A DNA stretch of 64,000 bases from Streptomyces sp. V2I9 (GCF_030817475.1 NZ_JAUSZJ010000002.1:4912626-4976625); one strand, 5' to 3'. Positions 1 to 9,113 are shown, counted from the first letter of the stretch. Numbers and translations: made by a program. The notes: generated by a model from the letters alone, not told the origin.

Positions 1-756
1 GTACAGCAGGATGACGAACAGTCCGAAGAACAGCAGTGAGGTGCCGAGGTCGCGCTCCAGCACCAGCACTCCCACGCTCAGCAGCCAGATCGCCACGATC
101 GGCCCCAGCACCCGGCCCGAGGGCAGTTGCAGCTTCCACGCCCGGCGGCCGGTGTACGCGAGCGCGTTGCGGTTGGCCGCCAGATACGCGGCGAAGAACA
201 CCGCGAGCAGGATCTTGGCGAACTCGCCGGGCTGGAAGGACAGTCCGCCGATCCGGATCCAGATCTTCGCCCCGTTCACCGCGGGGAAGAAGATCGGCAC
301 GGTCAGCAGCACGAGCGCGGCGGCCACCGAGAGGTACGCGTACCGCTGGAGGACCCGGTGGTCGCGGAGCAGCACCACCACCGCCGTGAACAGCGCCACC
401 CCGAGCGTGGACCAGACGAGCTGGGTCGGTGCGGCCTGGTCCCTCGGCGTCTCCAGGTCGAGCCGGTAGATCAGCACCAGACCGACCCCGTTCAGCAGCA
501 CGGCGATCGGCAGCAGCAGCGGATCGGCGTACGGGGCCCGGAAGCGGACCGCGGCGTGCGCGAGCAGGGCGAGGGCGCCGAGGCCGCCCCCGTACCCGGC
601 GACATCGGGCGGCACCGCCCCGTCGTGGGTCAGGCCGACCGCCGCGTAGCCGAAGACGGAGATGAGCACGGCCCCGACGAGGAGGGCCAGCTCCACCCCG
701 CGCCGCTTGGGCAGGCGTAGCTCGGGCGGGGGAGCGTCCGCCGTCGTTGCGGTCAT
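1..756 (-). CDS. SEDS-family protein (FtsW/RodA/SpoVE-like), 3' end cut by window edge
   Basis: Only the N-terminal 252 codons are present; the frame is open to base 1. The protein is highly hydrophobic with at least six membrane segments. Around residues 160-185 it has the SEDS signature ending in GLSFQPGEFAK, and near residue 235 LERDLGTSLLF, both typical of the FtsW/RodA/SpoVE family of peptidoglycan polymerases. Family knowledge says such proteins polymerise lipid II together with a class B penicillin-binding protein, which would be expected just beyond the left edge. The ATG at 756 opens the frame immediately before the first charged stretch (LPKRRG). Whether it is the division, elongation or sporulation paralogue cannot be decided from this fragment. 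Confidence 0.9.
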   Translation of the reverse strand, partial: MTATTADAPPPELRLPKRRGVELALLVGAVLISVFGYAAVGLTHDGAVPPDVAGYGGGLGALALLAHAAVRFRAPYADPLLLPIAVLLNGVGLVLIYRLDLETPRDQAAPTQLVWSTLGVALFTAVVVLLRDHRVLQRYAYLSVAAALVLLTVPIFFPAVNGAKIWIRIGGLSFQPGEFAKILLAVFFAAYLAANRNALAYTGRRAWKLQLPSGRVLGPIVAIWLLSVGVLVLERDLGTSLLFFGLFVILLY

Positions 757-983
757 GCCCCGCAACGTAGCAAGAGGCGGGCGGTATTTCCCTTATGTCA
801 CACCCTTGCCGACGTCGGCGCTCCGGCGCGCCTGCCTCGGCGTGCGCCTTCGGCGCAGGGCCCCCGTACGTACGCCCCCGCGCATACGCCTCCGGCCCGT
901 GGGAGCCCCACGCATGCGCCCGCCCGTGCGGCGCGGCGGGCGGCCGGGCTGCACGGGCGGGCGGGTGGGCGGGAGACGCTGGG

Positions 984-1484
984 TCAGCACCAATGCGGGG
1001 CGGAACCGATGTTCTCGATGTAACGCGCCGAGCCCCAGGCCCAGGTGCCGTCGCTCAGCAGGTACCAGCGGTTGTTGCCGTCGACGTTGTCGCCCTGGGT
1101 CTTGCAGAAGATGCTGACGACCGTGCCGTAGTCGACCGAGCCGACGATGCGGCTGCTGCGGGTCGGCTTGTCGCGGAGCAGCAGGTACGGCTTGGCGATG
1201 ACCCGCCCCTTGTAGCTCTGCTTGGGCGCCGCGGGCTTGGCCTGCCCCTGCTGCTGCGCCTCCTTGCGGGCCTCCTTCTGCTGCGCCTCGTGCTCGCGCT
1301 GCATCGCCGAGGCGGAGAGCTCGTCGGACGCCGGGTCCGGAGCGGACGCCTCCGCGCGCTGGCCGACGGGCTGGGGGTCGGCCGCCATCGCGGCGGGTGC
1401 GGCGGCGGTGAGCGCCGCGAGCGTGCCGGTGGCGACGCAGAGACCGAGCCGGCGGAGCCGCGAGGAGCGGGACAGGGGGGACAT
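984..1484 (-). CDS. Secreted protein with C-terminal bacterial SH3 domain
   Basis: The protein has 166 residues. The ATG at 1484 is preceded by GGAGG at good spacing, and a signal peptide starts there (basic MSPLSRSSRLRRLG, then an Ala/Leu-rich core ending in AMAA); the frame is open further upstream but without a plausible start. Residues about 45-90 form a charged Gln/Lys/Ala-rich linker. The C-terminal 70 residues resemble bacterial SH3 domains, with the pattern LLLRDKPTRSSRIVGSV and the end ...GWARY-like WGSARYIENI. Such domains usually bind cell-wall glycan or peptide. Two cysteines in the last part (FCKT and the C-terminal HWC) could form a disulphide. An extracytoplasmic wall-associated role is inferred; the ligand is unknown. 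Confidence 0.8.
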   Translation of the reverse strand: MSPLSRSSRLRRLGLCVATGTLAALTAAAPAAMAADPQPVGQRAEASAPDPASDELSASAMQREHEAQQKEARKEAQQQGQAKPAAPKQSYKGRVIAKPYLLLRDKPTRSSRIVGSVDYGTVVSIFCKTQGDNVDGNNRWYLLSDGTWAWGSARYIENIGSAPHWC

Positions 1485-1578
1485 GCTGCCTCCATGCGAT
1501 GAGGAGAGGGACCGTGGGGGGGTACGAGCGGGGCTCGTGATCGTCACGCTAGGTTCGGCACACACGGTCCGCAACGCG

Positions 1579-2958
1579 TCACGGTGCGTGAGGCGTGCTC
1601 CGCGTTGGGCCGTCCGGGTCGTCCCCGTCCTCCGGACCCCGTTCGCCACGGGGATTCCCGCCGGGCCCGCCGTGGTCGAAGCCCACGTACTCCGGCAGGG
1701 TCAACCGGGCGAGCGCCCCGCCGTCCGGGGCGTCGGCGAACTCCAGCCGGGCGCCGATGACCCCGGCCTGGCCGAGGGCGATGGTCAGGCCGAGCCCGTG
1801 CCCCTTGCCCGCCCCGTCCGTACGGAACCGCTGCGGCCCGCCCTCCAGCAGGTACGCCGGAAACCCCCGGCCGTGATCGCGTACGGAGACCACCGGGCCG
1901 TCCACGTGCAGCACCACCGGAGGAGCCCCGTGCCGGTGGGCGTTGGCGACCAGGTTGCCGATCACCCGCTCCAGCCGCCGCCGGTCGGTCTCCACCCGCG
2001 CCGCGCCGCTCACCCGCACCTCGGTCTCCGTGCCCGAGGCCCGGACCACCCGCTCCGCGACCGGCGCCAGATCGTGCACGGCGAGGTCGACCTGCTCGGT
2101 GCGCGCGTCGAGGCGGGAGATCTCCAGCAGGTCCTCCGTCAGCGCCCGCATGGCCTGGACCCGGTCGCGCACCAGCTCCGCCGGTCGGCCCGGCGGCAGC
2201 AGCTCGGTGGCGGCCGTCAGGCCGGTCAGCGGGGTGCGCAGTTCGTGCGCCACATCGGCGGTGAACCGCTGCTCGGTCTGGAGCTTGCGCTGGAGCGTCG
2301 AGGCCATGGTGTCGAGCGCGCCCGCCACGATCGCCACCTCGTCCTGCGCGCGGACCGGGCGCGCGGTCCGGGGATCGGCCACCCGCGCGTCGAGGTCGCC
2401 CGCGCTGATCCGGCGCGCCACCCGTGCGCTCTGGTGGAGTCGGCGGGTCACCCGGCCGACCGCGAACAGCCCGACGAGCAGGGTAGCGGTGATGGCCAGC
2501 AGCGAGGAGCCGATGATCGCCCGGTCGAGGCCACCGATGGTGCGGGCGCTGTGGCCGTAGTCCGTCCAGGTCGCCAGCGCCCGCCCGTCCGCCGGGCCCG
2601 CCGCCCACATGGCGGGCCCCCGCCGTCCGTCCGGATCGCCCGGCGGATGCGGCCCGTCCGCGACGACGGTGCCCCGCTCACCGCCCGCCGCCAGGGCGCG
2701 CAGCGATCCGGGGAGGCCCGGCGGGTCGATGCCGGACCCCGGAGGCAGCGGTTCCCCCGCCTCGTACGCGTCGGTGACCACCTCCAGCTTGCTCAACGTC
2801 TTCTCGCGGGCCTGCTCGACCACCTGCCGGGTGACCGCCGTGTGCACCAGGAAGCCCAGGAGGGCGGCGAGGGTGCAGCACATGGCGGTCAGGAAGACCG
2901 CAGCCTTCCAGGTGAGACCGGCGGTCCAGGAGGGCGGGCGGAGGCGGCGCGGACTCAT
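1579..2958 (-). CDS. Two-component sensor histidine kinase (HAMP-HisKA-HATPase)
   Basis: The protein has 459 residues. Membrane segments lie at about 17-41 and 147-167 with a roughly 105-residue extracytoplasmic loop between them. HAMP spans about 168-222 and the H-box FTADVAHELRTPL puts the phospho-accepting His at 238. The N-box (NLVANAHRHG), G1 (DHGRGF) and G2 (GKGHGLGLTI) follow, so the catalytic domain looks complete. The ATG at 2958 overlaps the stop of the upstream lipoprotein gene by 4 nt, which fixes the start and implies translational coupling. No response regulator gene adjoins it, so the partner is unknown. The lipoprotein-plus-kinase pairing resembles CseA/CseC of the sigma-E cell-envelope system, but that is only an analogy. 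Confidence 0.92.
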   Translation of the reverse strand: MSPRRLRPPSWTAGLTWKAAVFLTAMCCTLAALLGFLVHTAVTRQVVEQAREKTLSKLEVVTDAYEAGEPLPPGSGIDPPGLPGSLRALAAGGERGTVVADGPHPPGDPDGRRGPAMWAAGPADGRALATWTDYGHSARTIGGLDRAIIGSSLLAITATLLVGLFAVGRVTRRLHQSARVARRISAGDLDARVADPRTARPVRAQDEVAIVAGALDTMASTLQRKLQTEQRFTADVAHELRTPLTGLTAATELLPPGRPAELVRDRVQAMRALTEDLLEISRLDARTEQVDLAVHDLAPVAERVVRASGTETEVRVSGAARVETDRRRLERVIGNLVANAHRHGAPPVVLHVDGPVVSVRDHGRGFPAYLLEGGPQRFRTDGAGKGHGLGLTIALGQAGVIGARLEFADAPDGGALARLTLPEYVGFDHGGPGGNPRGERGPEDGDDPDGPTRSTPHAP

Positions 2959-3731
2959 CGCGGCCCCGCGGAGGGGCGGGCGGAGCCGCCGGGGGCGGGC
3001 GTGGGCGTGGGCGTCGGCTTCGGCTTCGGGTGCGGCGTACGCCTCGGCTCCGGGGCCTTGCGGTGCTCGGGCGTGCGCAGGATCTCGTCGCGGGTGGGCA
3101 GCATCGCGCGCTGCCGGCCGTCCCAGGACCACGCGGTGCGGTACTCGTACCCCGGCATCACCGACGGGGCCCGCATGATCACGTCGCGGCCCGCCAGCTC
3201 CACGCTGATCACCGCGTCGTAGGTGGACATGATCCGGATCAGCCGGTCGCCGTCCGGCATGTACACGCGCACGGCGAGCTGCCGGTCGGGCATCCGGATG
3301 CCGAGCACCAGGTCGTCCCTGCCGTCACCGGTCAGGTCGCGGTGGTACGGGGCCAGGACCGGGCAGTCGTCCGGCGCGGTCCGGCACGCCTCGACCTTCC
3401 GGACCGTGGCGTCCGGCAGCTCGTCGAGGCCGCTGTCCCGGTCCGTCTCGGCCTTCAGCTCCGCCTGCGCCACGGCCACCGGGTCCAGCCGCCGCACATC
3501 ACCGCCGGGCACCCGGATTCCGGGGATACGGGCCGTCTCGCCCTCGCCGTAGTCGTACGGGGCGGCGGAGGCGGGCGGCAGCTCCGGCCAGAGGCTCCGG
3601 GGTTCGACCGCCGACGGCGCGTCCCCCGCACTCCTCAGCTCGCCGGCCGCGCCGCAGCCGGTCAGCAGAGCGAGCGCGGCGACGGCGCGCACAGCGGTAC
3701 GGCTCGCCGCCGGGACGCGGTGGAGGCGCAC
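2955..3731 (-). CDS. Predicted lipoprotein coupled to histidine kinase
   Basis: The protein has 258 residues. A short basic N-terminus, a hydrophobic stretch and the lipobox LLTGC near residue 26 mark a lipoprotein anchored outside the membrane. The body contains a DLTGDGRDDLVLGIRM stretch (residues about 133-147), which resembles an FG-GAP/VCBS calcium-binding-like repeat, and the last 40 residues are a Pro/Lys/Thr-rich tail. Its stop overlaps the kinase start (ATGA), so the two are made together and the lipoprotein may modulate the kinase sensor loop. No specific family is recognised. Function as an accessory sensor or modulator is inferred from context only. Confidence 0.8.
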   Translation of the reverse strand: MRLHRVPAASRTAVRAVAALALLTGCGAAGELRSAGDAPSAVEPRSLWPELPPASAAPYDYGEGETARIPGIRVPGGDVRRLDPVAVAQAELKAETDRDSGLDELPDATVRKVEACRTAPDDCPVLAPYHRDLTGDGRDDLVLGIRMPDRQLAVRVYMPDGDRLIRIMSTYDAVISVELAGRDVIMRAPSVMPGYEYRTAWSWDGRQRAMLPTRDEILRTPEHRKAPEPRRTPHPKPKPTPTPTPAPGGSARPSAGPR

Positions 3732-3864
3732 GGCTCGCTCCTCGTCTCCTGTACGACGACCGGGGTCTCACACCCTAGACGGACGATCGCGCACAAGGCC
3801 GACTCCGCTCCGCCGGTGGGCCCCCGCGCGCGGAGCGGCCGTCACCTGCGGGTGCGCCGCCGGG

Positions 3865-4182
3865 TCAGCGCTGGTACGGGTTCTGGCCGGGCGGCGTGAA
3901 GCCGGGCTGCTGCGGGGCCTGGCCGTAGGCGGTGCCGTCCTGCCCGGACGCGGCCTGGGCGAGCAGCCGGTCCGCCTCCTCCCGCGGTATCTGCCGCTCC
4001 CCGCCGCAGAACGTGCACTGGGTGGCGTACTTCGTCGAGAACGGGAACAGCGGCACGAAGAACAGCGTGAACTTCGTGACCCGCTTCCGCAGGGTGTGCG
4101 CCGCCGGATTGCCGCACCAGCCGCACACCATCGTCAGGACGGCCAGCTGGTACAGGTAGCCCTTGGTACCGAAAATGATCAT
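3865..4182 (-). CDS. Small zinc-ribbon protein (zinc-ribbon 15-like)
   Basis: The protein has 105 residues and starts MIIFGTKG. It has two CxxC pairs, CGWC (residues about 20-23) and CTFC (about 54-57), separated by a stretch with hydrophobic FFVPLFPFSTKY. This layout is typical of the zinc-ribbon family found in many actinobacteria. The C-terminal 25 residues are a disordered Gly/Pro/Gln tail. The ATG at 4182 overlaps the stop of the HEAT-repeat gene in ATGA, so the two form a coupled pair. Zinc binding is predicted from the cysteines; the biological role is not known. Confidence 0.8.
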   Translation of the reverse strand: MIIFGTKGYLYQLAVLTMVCGWCGNPAAHTLRKRVTKFTLFFVPLFPFSTKYATQCTFCGGERQIPREEADRLLAQAASGQDGTAYGQAPQQPGFTPPGQNPYQR

Positions 4183-6515
4183 GTCGTGGTCCCTTTCCCC
4201 GTCCCCCGGAGTGCCCGACGGCACAGTTCCAGGAGCTTCTCGTCCTCGTGGATGTCATGACTGCCGTACCCGCCGTCCATCGCGTTGTGACGGCGCGCGG
4301 AGGCGAGTTCGCTCCGCAGGACGTGTGCTGCGGCCGACCCCTCAGGGACCGGCCCCATCCCTGCCACGCATTCTGCCACCCGGACCCGGACATGACGGCT
4401 GCGTTCCCAGTCGGCCAGCAGCGCCTCGGTGGTCTCCCGCGACCGGCCGGTCACCCGCCACAGGGCGACCGCCGCGTCCACCCGCAGCCACAGCTCCTCG
4501 TGCCCCAGCAGCGCCCGCAGCCGGGGCGCGACCACCGCCGCCCACGGGCCGAGCGCCCCCAGCGCCACCGCCGCCGCCCGCCGGTCGTGCACCTGGTCCG
4601 ACATCAGGCCCTCGGTCAGGACCGGCAGCACCGCGTCGGCGTCCCCGGAGACGGCCCACAGCGCCTCGGCGGCCTCCGTCGCGGACGCCGTACCCGGACG
4701 GCGCAGCAGCGCCCGCAGCTCCGGGACGGCCTCCCGCGCGGCGGGTCCGAACGAGGCCAGCGCTCGCAGCGCGGCCGTACGCAGCCACTCGCCCCGGTAC
4801 TCCGGCGCCCCGCGCAGCACCCGCAGCACCTCGGGGGCCGCCTCACCCGCCCGCAGCCCGGTCAGACCGGCCAGCAGCGGGCTTGCCCGGTCGTAGGCCG
4901 CCTCGTCCAGCTCCACCTCCGCGAGCCGGCGGCGCAGCACCCCGGCGAGCGGCCGGGCCGCCGCCCCGAGGTGGACCACCGCGGCTCCCACGTCGTGCGG
5001 CACCCGCGGCAGCTCCAGCGCCGCCGTGAGCGCGGGCAGCGCGCGGGCGTCGCCGAGACGGGCCAGGGCCTTCACGGTGGAGCCGAGGCCCGGCGGGCCA
5101 CTGGCCCACGTCCTCACCCAGCCCTCGGGGGCGGCGGCCAGCCGGGCGGCCAGGGCGTCGGCGGCGGGCGCGGCGAGGGAGAACAGCTCCTCCAGCACAT
5201 GGGACGCGGCCTCGGCCAGCCGCGGCTCGGGATCGGCCAGCTGATCGCCGACGAGCGCCACCAGTTCCTCGTAGGAGCCGCGCCACGCCCGTATCAGCCC
5301 GCCGCTCATCCGTACGGCGTCGATCCGCTGGCGACGGTCGGGGCTGCGCAACTGGTCGGCGAGGAGCGCGGTCCGGTCGGCCACCCGGTCGTCCAGGCCG
5401 ACGTGCAGGGTGCGCAGCAGATCCGCGGCCCAGGGGGCCCCGCGCCCGGCGTCCTCCTGGGCGGACAGGGCCCGCACCTGCCCCACGAGCGTCGGCGTCG
5501 CCACCTGCTCGCCCCGGTGCGCCACCGCCTCCGCGTCGGCCGGGCCGGCCTCGACCGGCTCCGCGTCGGCCGTCCCGGCATCCGCCGTGCCGGCGTTCAC
5601 CGGCTCGGTGGTCACGGTGCCGGCGCCGACCGTCCCGCCGTCCGCCGCCGTCCGCTCCGCCACGGCCCTCGGCGGCTCCGCCTCGCCCGCCTCCGCGCCC
5701 GTCGCCGCCGCGTTCTCCGTTCCCGCCTCCCGATCGGAGCCCGGCCCACCGGGCCCGCCCCGGCCGGGGCCGGCCTCTGCGTCCTGCGTGGCCCGCATCT
5801 CGCGCAGCAGCCCCGAGACCACCGGCACCACGTCGCCGGGCAGTCCGTCGGGCGAACAGCGCGCCAGCTGCGCCAGCGCCGCCAGCCGGAGCCCCGGCGA
5901 ATCCGCCCGAGCCGCCAGCCGGCCCAGCCACTGCCCGACCCGGTCCGCCAGCGGCCGGTGCCGCAAAGCGATCCGCCCGGCCGCCTCCACGAGGGCGAGC
6001 CGCACCTCCTCGTCCGGCTCCACCGGCAACCGCTCCCGCAGCAGCGCGAGCACCCGCACGGGGTGCCGGTGCAGTGTGGCGAGCGCCAGCGGGGCCGCGA
6101 GCCGCACTCCGGGGTCCTCGTCGGCGATCAGCTCGAAGAACACCTCCGCGCCCGCGGTGACCGCGGCCGCCGCCATCGCGTAGTTCGCGGCGCCCTCGAT
6201 CTCGTCCTCGTCGATCTCCGCCTCGTCGTCCTCGTCGAGGTCGAAGCCGCCGATGCTGGTGAGCAGTTCGACCACGCTGCCCCGGTCCTGCATCTCCGGG
6301 TCCGCGACCAGCTCGAACAGGAACGGGATGCACGCGAGAGTGCACGCGTACACGTCGCCCTGGTGGTGGACCGCGCCGTACATGCCGTCGAGCGCCGCCT
6401 CCCGCTCCGCCGGGTCGTCGGACGCCAGCCCCCGCAGCAGACGCGGCACGTCGTCGGCAGGCCCGTAGGCATGCTCCATCGACGCCCAGTCGACCTCGTC
6501 GATCCCCGAGAACAC
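4179..6515 (-). CDS. HEAT-repeat protein
   Basis: The protein has 778 residues made of repeated helical pairs of the HEAT/PBS-lyase type, recognisable by recurring patterns such as ALxxALxxxxP and AVxALGxLGP, best seen at about 540-740 (for example AAAVALGALGPWAAVVAPRLRALL). Residues about 245-345 are a low-complexity Ala/Thr/Glu/Gly insertion that splits two HEAT arrays. An acidic run (DLDEDDEAEIDEDE) lies near residue 115. The GTG at 6515 follows a G/A-rich ribosome site (GGGAGGGG) at good spacing. HEAT arrays are protein-protein scaffolds; no catalytic domain is visible. Coupling to the zinc-ribbon gene suggests the two proteins act together. Confidence 0.85.
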   Translation of the reverse strand: MFSGIDEVDWASMEHAYGPADDVPRLLRGLASDDPAEREAALDGMYGAVHHQGDVYACTLACIPFLFELVADPEMQDRGSVVELLTSIGGFDLDEDDEAEIDEDEIEGAANYAMAAAAVTAGAEVFFELIADEDPGVRLAAPLALATLHRHPVRVLALLRERLPVEPDEEVRLALVEAAGRIALRHRPLADRVGQWLGRLAARADSPGLRLAALAQLARCSPDGLPGDVVPVVSGLLREMRATQDAEAGPGRGGPGGPGSDREAGTENAAATGAEAGEAEPPRAVAERTAADGGTVGAGTVTTEPVNAGTADAGTADAEPVEAGPADAEAVAHRGEQVATPTLVGQVRALSAQEDAGRGAPWAADLLRTLHVGLDDRVADRTALLADQLRSPDRRQRIDAVRMSGGLIRAWRGSYEELVALVGDQLADPEPRLAEAASHVLEELFSLAAPAADALAARLAAAPEGWVRTWASGPPGLGSTVKALARLGDARALPALTAALELPRVPHDVGAAVVHLGAAARPLAGVLRRRLAEVELDEAAYDRASPLLAGLTGLRAGEAAPEVLRVLRGAPEYRGEWLRTAALRALASFGPAAREAVPELRALLRRPGTASATEAAEALWAVSGDADAVLPVLTEGLMSDQVHDRRAAAVALGALGPWAAVVAPRLRALLGHEELWLRVDAAVALWRVTGRSRETTEALLADWERSRHVRVRVAECVAGMGPVPEGSAAAHVLRSELASARRHNAMDGGYGSHDIHEDEKLLELCRRALRGTGKGTTT

Positions 6516-6955
6516 GCCATCCCCTCCCCACGATCACGGCAGCGCCCGGACCGGCGCGCCCCGTGGCGGCAACCTGTCCGTCACACCCCTTCCGGCGCGC
6601 CCTGGAGAAAGCGCCTGCGCAGAGTGTGCACCACCGGTCCGACAATCCACCCGCCACTTGTGGCCTTTCCTCGGGCCGTGACGAGGTCATGACCGTGTCA
6701 AGACGATCCGCCTCCGCGACCCCCGCGCGGTCCTGTGAGAACGGTGCGCGGTACGGAGGGGAAGCCCCGCGAGGCCCGGCGGGACCGGCCAGAAGTCCGC
6801 GTACGCCGCAGGGCAGTCGCGGGGCCCGAGGGGCACTCTCCGGGCGAGCCGTGGAGCGTCATCCCCGCAGCCCCGCAGCCCCGCAGCCCCGCAGCCGCAC
6901 GGCCCTACAGCCGCACAGCCGGGCGCATGTTCCGAGCCGTCGGGGAGAGGCCGCG
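6516..6955. other. Intergenic region with octamer tandem repeat
   Basis: This 440-bp gap lies between the HEAT-repeat gene start and the end of the LigD-type polymerase gene, both on the minus strand. I see no convincing coding frame. It contains four perfect copies of CCCCGCAG (6863-6894), followed by two looser GCAGCCGCAC-like copies. The part next to 6515 should carry the HEAT gene promoter, but no clear -35/-10 pair stands out. Confidence 0.5.
6863..6894. repeat. Octamer tandem repeat CCCCGCAG x4
   Basis: Four perfect head-to-tail copies of CCCCGCAG lie in non-coding DNA just beyond the polymerase gene stop. Degenerate copies continue to about 6920. It is a simple-sequence array liable to slippage; no function is suggested. 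Confidence 0.8.
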
Positions 6956-7846
6956 TCACCCCGGCAGCGGACGCGCCTGCTCCGGGTCGTTCAGCGGGGC
7001 GAGCAGATCGCCGTACCGCTCCAGCCGCCCGGCCATGTCCTCGGCCCGGAACTCCAGCGTCCCGGCCTCGCGGCATGCCGCGATCTCGTCCCAGGTCACC
7101 GGGGCGGACACGGTGGGCTCGGGGCGGGCGCGCAGGGTGTAGGGCGTGGCGGTCGTCTTCGACGCGGCGTTCTGGCTGAAGTCGACGAACACCTTGCCGG
7201 GCCGCAGGGCGCGCTTCATCCGGTGCAGGGCCAGCTCCGGAAGGGCCTCCTCCACCTCCCGGGCGAGCCGTTTCGCGTACGCGGACGCCTCCTCGCTCGG
7301 GGTGGGCGCCAGCGGGGCCAGCAGGTGCAGCCCCTTGGACCCGGACGTCTTCCCGTACGCCGTCAGCCCGTCGGCCGCGAGGCGCTCCCGCAGCCAGAGC
7401 GCCACCGCGCAGCACTCGACGACGGTCGCGGGGGAGCCGGGGTCCAGGTCGAGGACCAGCCGGTCGGCGACGCCCGGCGCGGCGGTGCGCCACTGCGGGG
7501 TGTGGAACTCCACCACCAGGTTGGCCGCCCACATCAGCGAGGCCAGATCTCCCACGACCACCTGCCGGGCGGCCTGGTCCTCGCTCCGGGGGACCGGGGT
7601 GGTGGCCACCCAGGCGGGCGTACCGGGCGGCGGATTCTTGGTGAAGAAGAGCTGGCCGCCCGGCCCGTCCGGATAGCGCAGGAAGGAGACGGGGCGGTCG
7701 CGCAGATGGGGCAGGATCACACCGCCCGCGATGGCCGCGTAGTAGTGCAGGACTTCGCCCTTGGTCGTCCCGGTGGCCGGATACAGCACCTTGTCGAGGT
7801 TGCTGAGCGAGATGCGTCGCCCCTCCACCTCGGTGATCGGCGTCAT
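6956..7846 (-). CDS. Non-homologous end-joining polymerase (stand-alone LigD polymerase domain)
   Basis: The protein has 296 residues, the size of an isolated LigD polymerase (archaeo-eukaryotic primase-like) domain. Diagnostic pieces are the N-terminal SNLDKVLYP, the metal-binding LVLDLDPG (about residue 140, two catalytic aspartates) and TSGSKGLHLLAPL (about 182), then VFVDFSQNAASKT near 235 and a C-terminal region ending in LERYGDLLAPL. The enzyme adds ribo- or deoxynucleotides at double-strand breaks held by Ku. Neither the ATP-dependent ligase nor the phosphoesterase domain is attached, so a ligase must come from elsewhere. It is divergent from ku with 59 bp between the starts, so the two promoters are probably shared or overlapping. 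In S. coelicolor I recall the equivalent as SCO5308. Confidence 0.93.
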   Translation of the reverse strand: MTPITEVEGRRISLSNLDKVLYPATGTTKGEVLHYYAAIAGGVILPHLRDRPVSFLRYPDGPGGQLFFTKNPPPGTPAWVATTPVPRSEDQAARQVVVGDLASLMWAANLVVEFHTPQWRTAAPGVADRLVLDLDPGSPATVVECCAVALWLRERLAADGLTAYGKTSGSKGLHLLAPLAPTPSEEASAYAKRLAREVEEALPELALHRMKRALRPGKVFVDFSQNAASKTTATPYTLRARPEPTVSAPVTWDEIAACREAGTLEFRAEDMAGRLERYGDLLAPLNDPEQARPLPG

Positions 7847-7905
7847 ACGATAAGAATCACATGAAAACCGCCCAAAGCGTTCTTCGCGGCCGAAAGGGGT
7901 GAACG

Positions 7906-9093
7906 GTGAGGTCCATCTGGAACGGCGCGATCTCCTTCGGGCTGGTCAGCATCCCGATCAAGCTGGTCAACGCCACCGAGAACCACGCGATCCACTTCCG
8001 GCAGATCCACCTCGCCGACGGTGGCCGGATCCGGTACCGCAAGGTCTGCGAACTGGACGAGGAAGAGGTCTCCGGCGGCGAGATCGGCAAAGCGTACGAG
8101 GACGCCGACGGCACGATGATCCCGATCACCGACGAGGACCTGGCCCAGCTCCCGCTGCCCACGGCGAAGACGATCGAGATCGTCGCCTTCGTGCCCGCCG
8201 ACCAGATCGATCCGCTCCAGATGGACGCGGCGTACTACCTCTCCGCCGACGGCGTCCCCGCCGCCAAGCCGTACACCCTGCTCCGCGAGGCCCTCAAGCG
8301 CAGCAACAAGGTCGCCGTCGCCAAGTACGCCCTGCGCGGCCGCGAACGGCTCGGCATGCTGCGCGTGGTGGACGATGTGATCGCCATGCACGGCCTCCTC
8401 TGGCCGGACGAGATCCGCGCCCCCGAGGGTGTGGCCCCGGAGGGTGACGTCACGGTCCGCGACGCCGAACTCGACCTGGCGGACGCCCTGATGGACACCC
8501 TCGGCGAGGTCGACATGGACAGCCTCCACGACGACTACCGGGAGGCGGTGGAAGAGCTCGTCGCCGCGAAGGCGTCCGGCGAGGACGTGCGCCCGGCCGC
8601 GTCCGGTGAGACCGGCGGCGGCAAGGTCATCGACCTGATCGCGGCCCTGGAGAACAGTGTGCGGGCGGCCAAGAAGTCCCGGGGCGAGGACGGCGAGGCC
8701 GAGGCGGACGACGACGGCGAGGACGAAGACGGCACGGACGACGGGGACATGGCGGAGGTCCACCCCATCAAGAAGACCGCGTCGAGGACCTCCGGGAAGT
8801 CGTCGGGGAAGACGTCCGGGAAGGCCGCGAAGAAGACCACGCACCGCACCCCGACCGGGAAGACGGTCACCCGCTCCGGAGACTCCACGGCGAAGAAGTC
8901 CGCGCCCAAGTCCACGGGGGCGAGGAAGTCCACGTCGACGGCGAAGAAGTCCGCCACAAGCGGAGGCAGTGGCGCAAGCGGCGGGAGCGGGAGGCGGTCG
9001 GGCACGAAGAAGGCGGCGGCGAAGAAGAGCACGTCGTCGAGCGGCGGCACGGCGAAGAAGACGGCCTCCTCCCGTAAACGCGCCTCGGCCTGA
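7906..9093 (+). CDS. ku: Ku protein, DNA end binding, with Lys-rich tail
   Basis: The protein has 395 residues. It begins MRSIWNGAISFGLVSIPIKL, the universal start of bacterial Ku, and the Ku core runs to about residue 250 (for example GRERLGMLR and LRAPEGV-like stretches). It forms a ring on broken DNA ends and recruits the polymerase and a ligase. Residues about 285-395 are a disordered tail of Lys-Lys, Ser-Gly and Thr repeats (KKTASRTSGK, AKKSTSSSGG), much longer than in minimal Ku proteins and resembling histone H1-like basic tails. An acidic run (EADDDGEDEDGTDDGD) separates core and tail. The GTG at 7906 follows AAAGGGG. It is divergently transcribed from the polymerase gene. Confidence 0.95.
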   Translation: MRSIWNGAISFGLVSIPIKLVNATENHAIHFRQIHLADGGRIRYRKVCELDEEEVSGGEIGKAYEDADGTMIPITDEDLAQLPLPTAKTIEIVAFVPADQIDPLQMDAAYYLSADGVPAAKPYTLLREALKRSNKVAVAKYALRGRERLGMLRVVDDVIAMHGLLWPDEIRAPEGVAPEGDVTVRDAELDLADALMDTLGEVDMDSLHDDYREAVEELVAAKASGEDVRPAASGETGGGKVIDLIAALENSVRAAKKSRGEDGEAEADDDGEDEDGTDDGDMAEVHPIKKTASRTSGKSSGKTSGKAAKKTTHRTPTGKTVTRSGDSTAKKSAPKSTGARKSTSTAKKSATSGGSGASGGSGRRSGTKKAAAKKSTSSSGGTAKKTASSRKRASA

Positions 9094-9113
9094 CCGGCGG
9101 CGCGACGGCGAGA

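Noticed and set aside
1222..3222. Long plus-strand frame opposite the kinase and SH3 genes
   Set aside because: It is an antisense shadow of high-GC coding DNA with Arg/Pro/Gly-rich composition and no ribosome site.
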